64,000 nt of DNA, from positions 2,953,712-3,017,711 of the forward strand of contig NBBA01000002.1 of NCBI GenBank assembly GCA_002794785.1. Reading direction: 5' to 3'. The notes below the pieces were generated by a model that saw nothing but the letters and a program-made list of their open reading frames with translations, did no database searches and was not told the DNA's origin. Made by a program: the position numbers and the translations under genes. This DNA is from Coniferiporia sulphurascens. Lineage: Eukaryota; Basidiomycota; Agaricomycetes; Hymenochaetales; Hymenochaetaceae. Shown here piece by piece: positions 54,733 through 64,000 of the stretch (within the stretch, counting starts at the first letter, position 1; every line of letters begins with the position of its first letter).

Positions 54733-57700
54733 ATGCCTTTCGCCGATACCGGTTCTACACATTCGACACGTCCTGACAGACCACTTATCGTCAAGGCTAC
54801 ATTCGACAGGTATAACAAGCGGATCACCTTCTCGTCAGCTCGGAACTGCTCCTACGACCTGCTCAGGTCTAAGGTCGGCTTTGAATTCTGCCTAGCTTAG
54901 GGTTCCATGCTCATAGTTCTCGAGTAGGTAGAGCAGTCTTTCTCGCTCCAGGCGTTCTCCTTCTCCATTGCATACAAGGACGACGATGGCGAGGTTACTG
55001 ACATTACCACCGAATCCGACCTCACCGAAGCAATTCAATATTTCCAAGCAGGCGTTGACGACCTTCCAGTATCCTCGGCGCAGTCTATTCTGTCTGGTCG
55101 CAGCTTTGGGAGTAGACGAATCACCCTCCGCGTGAGCATTACGGTCGATTATGACGGCCCAAGCCTGTCCGATACTTCATCGCTTGTCAGTCTGGATGAA
55201 TACAGAAATAGAAATAGCAGCGGCTCCTCCCTTTCTTTATCTTTCAGCTCCCCGGCGCAGATGGAACCTGAGGATGACAGTGTGACTGTCAGCTCAAGGG
55301 ATACCGGGATGCTGGCAGCGAAAACGAAGACAAGAACGGTCATACCGGTTAACGGAGGGTCTACGGTCCAGGACATCCAATCATTTTCCGGTCTTGGGTC
55401 TGAGTCAGATTTGAGCGAATTTGACGGTATGTGGATCATGCTCTTCTGATTAATAACCACTATAACAAACCCGCAGAGCGGTTTCCAGAGGATCCTTCTG
55501 CCATATTTGAACGCCTGAAACTCTCCAAATCATCGGAGTCTATAGAACGTAACACACAATGGCTGCGTGATCAGACATCGCGAACTATTAATGGCTTCAG
55601 TGCACCCGAGTCGGTCTCCGACGGCTCGTCTCTCGCATTTAGCGATGATTTCGACGCGCAAAATCCCTTTGACGGCGACCTCGCGCTGCAACAAGACAAC
55701 GGAAAGTATTATTATACATATACCTCAGCGAGCTCATCAGCGGCATCAGCGGCGCACGACGATGTCAGCATCAGCGAACATGGCAATAACCGCCCCGTAG
55801 AGCTTCAGTCACCAGGTCTGCGTTGGATTGCATCACAACGAACGATCTCGCAGCCAGAAAAGTCATCGGCCAGGCCAGACTCGTTCGCTTCCGGATCTGG
55901 ATCGTCATTATCTTTTGCGCTCTCCAGCAGACCATCACTATTTACGTCCAGCTCAGATCCACTACCGCTCTCTTCTGATGTGGAAATCCCTCCGGAATTA
56001 CTGCAATTTGTGCATGAAAACCCGTCACCACCACAGGAATGTACTGACTGCTCCGAGTGTGGTGTACGGCTCGACGCGTTCCGATACGTGTGCTCGACAT
56101 GCGGAGAGAAAACGCCGCACGCAGACCCAAACGTGAACGGAACTGTGAATGGTAAGGGTAAGGAACGGGACGTGTCGATGTTTGATCCGCTCTCGTACCC
56201 ACCACCGTCGCATCGTTCGCCCGCACCAGACAAGCCGCTTCCGCCGCGCCCTTTGCCTACGCTTCCCGCAAGTAAAAACTCACGCTTAAAAGTGAGCCCG
56301 AATGGCTCTGGATCCTCTGGATCTACGTCCTTGTCCACTTCCTCTTCGTTGACACTTGCATGGGATGGCGGATACGAGCTGTGTCCGAATTGTATCGAGA
56401 CTGCGGGAGTGCTACACGCGCTCGCAGGCGGGTCGGGGCCAACACCTGATGAACCTGCCTCACCAGAGGACCAGCAACGTACACTCAGTCAATTACGTCG
56501 CGCCGCGCCGAAAGAGAAGGGTCACTTCCGACACGCCTATCTCGAAAAGATCTGGAGTGCGTCGGGATGGAAAGATGTCGGTAAGTGGATATATGCGCTA
56601 CTCTCCCGGTCTGTTCTGCATCAGTTTACCGTTGCATTTCTTTACAGAGCAAGACAATACCGCAGAATGTACTATCTGCAACGCCTCACTGACATCACAG
56701 CGCTACAAGTGTGCGTCGTGCATGAATTTTGTCCTGTGTCGTGCTTGTTACAGGTGTGTACTATTATCGAACTGCGCTCTACTACACCTGACGAATTTCT
56801 CATACACAGTCAAGTGCACGAGATACACCCCTCTCACGCCTTCCTCATTGTTCCTGACCGACCCTTGCGCTCTCAAAGCGAGCCTGACCTAGAGCTTACT
56901 AATACCCTAATTGACGATGTACTCGGGGACGGATGTGAGTTGCGTTCGACTTTTTGATGAATCTTCTGACGTTCGTTATACTACAGCATTGACGCACCCG
57001 GACGTTAAATGTGCACAGTAAGCTGGGATTTCGTACCACGCAAGCCACCCTCTGGACGCTGACTTACCCTTACCCTCGTCTTCAGCTGCTTAATGGACAT
57101 CGTCGGCGCCCGTTTCCACTGCGCCATATGCGAGTCGGTAGATATCTGCTCGAACTGTGAAGCCGCAGGCTTGCCGGGTAATTTGGACGCTGACGACGGA
57201 GGTCACAATTCCTCACACATCATGATCAAGGTGCGTTATAACTGCTCAGAGTTGCAAGAACATATATCTGACGAGTGTTCTTTCTAGATTCCGATCCCTC
57301 TGAACTCGAACAAAGTTCAGAATGCCAGCCGACGCGCGCGGCAGCTCTGGAACGGGCGCGATGCTCCAAACGTACGCCGCTCTCGGGCAGATTTTGTCCG
57401 TGAGGCAGACGCTGTTACTGTGATCGGATCAAGCTCCACTCGTTCCCGCCGCCCGTCGCATTCTTGTGACCGGAAATCGCTCGATCATCACATTACGTGC
57501 AAGGGTTGCAATCAGAGCATTGTCGGCCTGCGGTACCAATGCGCTTCATGCCCTTCTTCGGAGACGCAATCGTATAGCTTGGTGCGTCGTTTGCCTGGCT
57601 TCTATCTCAATCCCAATAATGTTGATGACTTGATTTACGTCCGTGCACGTCCTTCAGTGTTCCCACTGCGAGATGCGGTCGTATCTGCTCCACGATCCAC

Positions 57701-58338
57701 AGCACATTTTCTTCAAATTGTCGCGACCCGTCGATCGTCCAATCGAGTCGCAATTCCCGATCCTTCCCAACCTGTATGTGTAAACGTTTTTGGAGTATAC
57801 GCATCATACGATTTACGTTCATCTACCTTTCAGATACAGGCAGCCTGCGGGTCCCCCGATCGGGCTAGCGAACTCTGAAGATCCTAAAGGTCAGCCGGTC
57901 GTCGAATATATTAAATGTGTTTTTCTTCCACCTTATACCCATTTCTCGCCAGCCTACCTAAGGTCTTTATATCACCCGGCGGCTTTGTGCGATCACTGCA
58001 TGGAGCGTATCCGCGGTGAATGGTTCCGCTGCGTATACTGTGCGAAGGATCTGTGTGACGTGTGCGAGGGCCTGGACGCACATAGTCCTACACACTTTTT
58101 CTATGTGTTCAAAGCACCGGTGAGTATATGGACATCTTGGTTCGGTCGGATTTGTCATCATGTGCTGACACATTCGTGTTCTTCCATCAGGTCGACATGC
58201 AAGTTTTCAGGTACATTCACCTTCTTCCAGCTTTGTTTCGTTCTGTCTTTCTGACGTCCTTTCTACAGAATCGTCGCCGACTTGGACAACCCCACAGGGA
58301 GCCCACCATTGCTCAAGTACCCAGTATACTACTCGTAA
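54733..58338 (+). CDS. PB1-domain protein with five ZZ-type zinc fingers
   Basis: Thirteen exons fit one frame (957 aa): 54733-54873, 54928-55426, 55477-56580, 56648-56753, 56810-56934, 56987-57017, 57086-57230, 57288-57581, 57658-57773, 57834-57889, 57953-58119, 58191-58210 and 58269-58338. The N-terminus (PLIVKATFDRYNKRITF to YKDDDGEVTDITTESDL) is a PB1 domain with an OPCA-type acidic motif. A Ser-rich disordered region follows, then five ZZ-like modules: CTDCSECGVRLDAFRYVC; CTICNASLTSQRYKCASC; CAHCLMDIVGARFHCAIC; CKGCNQSIVGLRYQCASC; CDHCMERIRGEWFRCVYC. PB1 plus ZZ recalls the p62/NBR1 autophagy receptors, but I see no FW or UBA domain and the ZZ number is high, so orthology is not claimed. 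A role as a scaffold binding N-degrons or histone tails through ZZ is possible. Confidence 0.88.
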
Positions 58339-59214
58339 TGCTCCACCACCTCCGTTTTTCGCCGTGCTTTTTCTACCACAATTCCGCAATCCCGCAATTT
58401 CCCCCTTCCTCAGTCATCTCCATCACTGTGTTAAATGTGTTATTATTGTCTGTATTGTATTTGTTAACCAGCGCTACCATCTCCATCGCCACCCTCGATC
58501 ATCGGACTCGCGACGCGTTTTGTATAACGATTGATGCATACTACCGCATATCTGAGATTTAAGTTCTGGTGTGCGGTCTCTTCCTTCGCTAGGGTGAGAG
58601 ATGGTGTGGGCTCTGTCGTTGATGAAAAGGCGACGAATCAATCAATCCTTTACCGTGTACTCTCGTAGGCGGCGTCCAGCTAGACTTTACTACACCGGTA
58701 AACTCATCCCAAGAGATCTTGACTTAACACACAGGAGATTATACGAGCCACCCTCAAATGACCGATTCTTCCCTTCTCCGTGCCCAGTCAGGTCTTCGGA
58801 GTGAATAGAAAGGATCGCCAGGGGGGCGTATTGAGTGGACTAGTAACAAACTATCTGCAAGAAGACCCCGCGAACCGCCCGCCTTTCCCTGCCGAGCCCC
58901 ATCCAGAGGGGATTAAGGCTAGTCGAATTCAGCGATCCAGTGAACGGAATAATGACTCATGGCAGTTGGCGGAAAGTGTTTGTGTTACCCTATTTAGGCG
59001 CGTCCCCGGTCGTGTTCGAGGTGTAATTTGGAGTTGAAAAGCGAATCGCCCCACAATATCAACGGTCCTTACCTTCTAGAAGGCTCAAATGGCACGAGGT
59101 ATGTAACGCGAAATCTCACTTTTTCTTTTCAACAGTCACCCCGGCGGCGGTGCTCGCTTTGACTTGAGAGTATCCAAAAATTTAATTGGCACTACCGTAA
59201 TATACAATAACTAC
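58339..59214. other. non-coding spacer
   Basis: 3' flank of the PB1-ZZ gene and anonymous sequence. No gene seen. Confidence 0.4.
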
Positions 59215-59661
59215 AGCTCTCCAGTACAATATGTATTGGACGTCGGGCGGTGGCTTTGCGAATAAATAAAGGGCAAAATATTAGAAGATGTGGGCTCTCC
59301 AGTCCTAATGGACTTCGGGCGTCGTGTAGAAATACATTGGTTAAAAAATAAAAACAGAAGGAAAAAATCGGGGCTCTCCAGTCCTCATGGCGGACGTCGG
59401 GCAAACATGCGAAGAATAATAATATAAAGAATAAATGAAAATATGCGAAGCTCTCCGGTCCATGCGGTGGACGTCGGGCCATGAGAATAAATAGGAAAAG
59501 AAAAATACGCCAAAGAAAAGGTGCCCTAAATCTGGGACCGTTGAAAGATTAAATAATATCTTTACGAGACGGAAAATTAGCGAGGCACTGGCCGCGTAAA
59601 CAACGTTATTACTCACAAAACCATGCATGGAGCTCTCCAGTCCTTATAATAGACCTCGGGC
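59215..59661. repeat. degenerate tandem array of GC-rich boxes, about 78-bp period
   Basis: Five boxes of 28-34 bp of the form (a/g)gctctccagtcc...ggacgtcgggc start at 59215, 59293, 59372, 59449 and 59631 (spacings 78, 79, 77 and 182). Each contains a small inverted pair (gtcc/ggac). They are separated by A-rich purine spacers containing aataaat or aaaata words. No coding potential; function unknown. Confidence 0.7.
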
Positions 59662-60136
59662 CCGGTGTCGTGAAATCGTTACAAATGAAATAGAAGATGT
59701 GTCGTAAAGACCGTGGGGCCCCAGATCCGGGTTCGTGCCAATAAATAGATATAGTATAATATCTTCGCGAGGCGAAAGATTAGCGACACAAAAAGGATGC
59801 AATACGTCTGGGGTGCTTACAAGCTGCTACGTTCCAGCCTAATTCTTGAAAACGGAAGAGTCCATGAGCCCGGCCTGGTGTCGGCCGGCTCGCTTGAAAT
59901 GGGTACTCTTCCATTGGGCGGCATGAGGATCTAGGCAGAGACAGCCAAATCCGTGTTGCCCCCGGCCGTATATAATACGGCGTGCCACCCGGGCCGCGTC
60001 GGTTTGTTCCTCGCCTAACCAGTTACGTTCTTGAGGCGAGGGGACAAGTGTCCACCGTGGAGTAATCCCTTTGCGGCGGCAGTCCGCAAAAGATGCTCTC
60101 GGCAGTGTCCTGCACAAATTTGTAAGTACGACACTC
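59662..60136. other. spacer, possibly with a last exon of the Ser-rich gene
   Basis: 59839-60090 on the minus strand is open and protein-like (ITPRWTLVPSPQERNW, DAARVARRIIYGRG). It could be a further 3' exon of the neighbouring minus-strand gene, via a weak donor near 60192 and the acceptor tttgtgcag. Two near-repeats of aatatctt(t/c)(a/g)cgag near 59556 and 59760 are also seen. Confidence 0.35.
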
Positions 60137-63100
60137 TCATATAAGAAGAACAAAACGCACCACGCGGTCACCGGGGGAGTTGCGATTAGACCCAATCTGG
60201 TCCTGCCTGTACAGCTCGAAGGCGGTCGCGAACGACGGTACGAGCCCTCGGCTTACAGATGACGAGAGCTTCCGCTCTCCTAATGACTCGTCCCACACGA
60301 CGTCGTCAAAATGATCCGAGTCAGGAATATTTGAAAGGGAAACATCATTTAAGAGGTTCCCGTATGCGTTGTCGACGCCAAGTGGAGGTGACTGCACCCG
60401 GAGCGCATTATTGAGGCCTTGCACCACGACGGGTCCTTCACAAGGTGTCGACGCGACATTGATAGCGGAGTCTGTCCCGGAGGGGCCATCTTCAGGTGTC
60501 AATGAAGCGGGTGGCATGAGTATGGGCACTGGAACTGGAGGTGATACTATTTCGAACAGGTTGTCGATGTCCGAAGAGTAGGAAGACTTGGATGACTGCG
60601 ACAGTTTCTGCCCTTCTCCCGTTGCACTGGGAGATGAGGAGGCACCGAATGCTGTGACGGAGGTTAGCGATAAAGCGTCGACACTAGCCAGATTATACTT
60701 ACCATGGAGTGAAGTCGGCCGAGTCCTCGACGCAGGTGACGGCGTCGACGGTGGTTCGCTCTCGGACGATGTTGATGAAACGTTTGACTTGATTGGTACG
60801 ACAGGCGAGTCTGGAATGGCATTACTATGGATATGTGGGGGAAAAGAGAAACAAGACGCACAAATGCCAAAGAACTCGGAATAATTCTCGTCTCCTTTCA
60901 TGACCGCAAAGGACGCTAGATGATCCGTAGAAGATGCCGGAGAGAGAAAATAGGAAGGGGACGGCGGGCGCAGGCGACTGGGGAAGGACGATGATGCACG
61001 ACGCCGAGCGACACTAGAGTCCCGAAAGACACTAGGTGCTACAGACGCTGAAAAATCCGTCCCAGGGCATTGAGGTGAAGTCGCCCGCGCGTCCACTCCG
61101 GGTGCTTCGCGTCTTGGCAAGTTCGTTTCTATCATCTGAGGTGGTTCGTCTAGACAGCGCAAGAAATATCAGCTCAAGTGCGCCCGTCTTCTGAAATGCA
61201 GGTCTACTCACCGGTTCCAAAAAAGGCACACGCATCCCCGTTCCTGTTCAAGTTGGCAAACGAAGGCTGGCGATCTGGCGAAGTCGGGGATAGGCTTATA
61301 GAAGGCGTCAGAGGCGTGGAAGCGAGGAGGTCAATCGGCGAGCTTAGCGAATGGCTAGAGCTGCTAGCATTGATTGAAGGCACCAGAGGGAACGAAGTCA
61401 GCAACGAAGACCCTCGCGGGAATTCAGCCGCCTCCATACACTTGACATTGGCGATTTCCTCCTCGGCTTCAAGACTGGTGGTGATCAGCGGTGGTGGTAT
61501 GCGCCGTGCTTTCTTCTTCTTCTTAACCGGTGACTTCGGTAAGCGAGAAATGTGCGACACGGAATGCGCAAGCAACGCTGCTGAGAATTCCACGGGCTTA
61601 ACATGCGACCTTGGTGGACTCAAGTTGGTCGCATCCTTCATGTCCGACCTCGAACATAAGTCAGCCGGGGTCGGGAATACCTCGTCGTCAGCCTCCGATG
61701 AAAGTAGTTCGTCGATCCTCGCCAGGAACTCATCGCTGAGGATGTCCTCGTCGTCGGCTTCAGACGTGAGCACAGAGCGAGCGCTGTACGAGTAACTGTA
61801 ATCGTAGCTGCTACTGCTCGATGTGCTCCGAGTGCCGGAAGCGTCCGACGGAGTGGGCTTTGTTGTCGGCGGAGGGGACGGGGAAAGCGAGGCCATAGAG
61901 GTTGCCGACGGTCCCGAGCTTAATGCCTGATCATGTACGGAAGACTGGGACTCGGAAGCTAGGACACAAGCCCGAGAGGATACTTGAGCTTCAGAGCACG
62001 CCTGCCCATTCTCCTCTTGTGAGCTTGCTTCGGAGACGGTGGCCTGGGAAGGTAGCGCAACGAGACTGAGGTTCAAGTATTTGTCGTGGGCGAGATGTTT
62101 CGAGTCCGCTCCGAGTTCGGTGTACGGCCTGTCCGAGTAAGAAACGTCGAACCATGGCGAAGGACGCGCTTGACCCAGTAAAGGAACAATGGGAGAGAAG
62201 CGGCGCCTGTCGATCGGGTTAGAGAGCGAATATGAGACGATCCCCTATGTTGAGTTGAGGTCAGCGGAGGTCAACAAAGAACAGCGAGATTTAGACTTAC
62301 CATTGGCGGCGGTGTATCATTTGATTTCTTCCCCACTTCATCCATGCTCCTGGGAGACCCGGAGCTGCGAGTGAGGGTTGATCCTGAAAGGTGCATGTCG
62401 TACGAGGGAATCATCGGAGGAGTCGGTTGGGGATGCGAGTTGAGGGAACGAGACTCGCTATGCTCGACAAAGGACGTCAAAAGAGTGTGGGGTGGTCCTG
62501 ACAAGGAAATGATGGAGAGAGTCGAGGGCATAGAGGCAGCAATCTGACTAGAATTTTCACTTGAGTCCAAGTCCAATGAAGGGTTGGGCGAGCTAGTCGA
62601 GACTGCGTTTGCCAAGGGAGAGCTGCTTCCGTAGGCGACTGGGAATTGTTGAACAGGTTCATCCAGGTCCGAGGAAGGTTGCGAGGGCTGAGGGGCAGTG
62701 GCCATAGTGATCGCGGCGGTAGTGTCCAGAGGAGTGCTTGAACCAGAGGAAGCTGACCTGGAGACTGAGGCATTTTCATAGGGTTCATCGCTGCTTCCAC
62801 TGAGGATCAATGAGCCGTAGGTGGGCGGAGGGGCTGCAAGTTCGAGGGCAGACGAGGACGAGAGGCCGTGTTCAGAAAGCTGAGACCAGGGCCTAGTGAG
62901 AGGCTCTTGATTTGCGTTGCTAGTCGAAGCCACTCGGACAGATGAGCTTGGGAAGCCGCCAGGTGCGCCAGAGAGTAGGATATCTTCAAGTTTGGCAAAG
63001 AAGAGACGATCGCCTATCGAGACTCTGATGTACGCGCCGCGTTCCGACTAAATGAGAAAGAGTGATGAGCCACGAGGATGTGGAGCTGACAAACTAAGGA

Positions 63101-63653
63101 CGTACTAGCAGCTCCGCTTCCAATAACCTTGGAGTATGCTTCCTCTTCGAGAAGGACCTCTATGGAATCGGAAGCCGTGCGCATGAGTAAGACGGATGGT
63201 AAAAGAGCCAGTGCCACTCACAATGAAGAAGAAAATCGCGAGCGCTCCTGCGAGAGTTAAACACACAGCGTCTGTACGCATCCAAGAGGAGTCGGTGGAC
63301 TTGTGGCCGCGCAGAGCCAAGTATTCATCGAAAGTAATTGATCCAGGAACGTGGAAGCCTTCACCGAGGGTGTACTTAGACTTGTAGATATACGCACGTT
63401 TTGGAGGTGAATTGGTGGCGGCGGGGAGCTGCTTTGACAGTCCAAGGGCTGAAGTGGATGCGCTAGTAAAGACAGACAAGTGAGAGGCAAGGAGCGAGGA
63501 ATGAGCGGCGACGGAAGCATAGGTACTGGATGCCACCGAGGAAGGGAGCGTGTACAAATCATAGCCGTGGTAATGACTATCATACTGTCTAGCCAAAAGG
63601 AGGACGACGGTAACCAGTAGTAGGTTCCGTAGGCGGTGAAAAGGAGAGGACAT
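60137..63653 (-). CDS. large Ser/Pro-rich membrane protein of unknown function
   Basis: Six exons on the minus strand: 63222-63653, 63106-63159, 62301-63047, 61212-62244, 60703-61149 and 60137-60651 (about 1,075 aa). MSSPFHRLRNLLLVTVVLLLARQ is a signal peptide or first membrane anchor. About 95 residues of lumenal or outside sequence follow, then a second hydrophobic helix (AVCLTLAGALAIFFFI) and a basic stretch (RSFSKRKHTPR). The rest is a long, low-complexity Ser/Thr/Pro-rich, presumably disordered cytoplasmic region with short ordered-looking islands (AYIRVSIGDRLFFAKLEDILL; SPIVPLLGQARPSPWFDVSY; LSDEFLARIDELLSSEADDE) and a basic patch (KSPVKKKKKARR). I recognise no domain. The 3' end is uncertain because an extra exon could lie at 59839-60090. 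Confidence 0.75.
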
Positions 63654-64000
63654 GGCTGACTGTATGTTTGTATGAGAGGGGAGGAGGGGAGGTGGAGGTA
63701 GGAAAGCAGGAATAATGAGAGACGAGGATGCATGCTGGTCTATTTTTATACGCAAGGCCCAGGGAGGCTGACATAGTATTTGAGCTGACGGAACGTATTC
63801 CTGTGGCTGGTAGATGACGACATGAGTGTAAGTGGCAGATTTGAGTACGTTGCGAGTTATTGAGCTTTTTACAGTGACCGACACACGCCAGTAGGAGACT
63901 TTTAGTAGCAGGCGCACATTGTGTATAGGCTTGTAGACAAGTACGAAGACGAAAACCGACGCTGTTGTTCAGTGGCAGGCAGGATTGTCAGTCGAAAGAG
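63654..64000. other. promoter side of the Ser-rich membrane gene
   Basis: Non-coding 5' flank to the window edge. A TATA-like word (tatttttata in minus orientation near 63740-63750 as tataaaaata) lies about 90 bp before the ATG. Confidence 0.4.

Noticed and set aside
55805..56338. 177-codon minus-strand frame
   Set aside because: Antisense to the large third exon of the PB1-ZZ gene.
59215..59661. CRISPR-like array
   Set aside because: The host is clearly eukaryotic, the boxes are degenerate and palindromic, and the spacers are similar A-rich sequence rather than unique.

Overview
The window looks like nuclear DNA of a filamentous basidiomycete (Agaricomycete type). The evidence is many 47-62 bp GT-AG introns, fungal gene families (Kre2/Mnt1-type mannosyltransferase, GH31, Rds3/PHF5A, Ufd4/TRIP12-type HECT ligase) and Ty1/copia plus RNase H-bearing LINE retroelements.

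Positions 1-38 kb are an accessory, repeat-driven block. It opens with the body and 3' end of a copia element that is one reading frame interrupted by four TGA codons (1-4.4 kb). A tandem, same-strand array of eight paralogous genes follows (5.2-35.7 kb). They encode predicted single-pass membrane proteins: signal peptide, small CxxC-containing extracellular domain with N-glycosylation sites, Ser/Thr/Pro-rich stalk of very variable length, transmembrane helix, basic stop-transfer segment, and a cytoplasmic tail with a leucine-rich coiled-coil-like segment and a terminal PPxY motif. I call them TM1-TM8. TM2 is frameshifted and has lost the usual start codon. Intron 1 (55 bp) and exon 2 (250 bp) have exactly the same length in all eight. 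The segments are mosaic, as expected from unequal crossing-over and gene conversion. A decayed LINE with a poly-A tail and a candidate 17-bp target duplication splits the repeat cassette downstream of TM1. Spacers elsewhere hold duplicated cassettes, a family of TIR elements with a nested copy, a GC-rich insertion and SINE-like inverted copies.

36-38 kb is a boundary zone: a 263-bp MITE with perfect 30-bp terminal inverted repeats, a 5' fragment of a probable M43-type metalloprotease gene, a tRNA-Pro(AGG) gene, and a tRNA 3'-half relic.

38.5-64 kb is ordinary, intron-rich core genome: class-III aminotransferase (+), UFD4/TRIP12-like HECT E3 (+), RDS3/PHF5A (+), GT15 mannosyltransferase (-), GH31 glycosidase (-), a PB1 plus five-ZZ-finger protein (+), a spacer with a degenerate 78-bp repeat array, and a large Ser-rich membrane protein of unknown function (-).

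The best candidate for an undescribed system is the TM1-TM8 array. It combines a fixed ectodomain, a slippage-prone stalk and a conserved WW-ligand tail, which would suit a diversifying cell-surface recognition or sensing family. That role is inference; the gene structures are read directly from the sequence.
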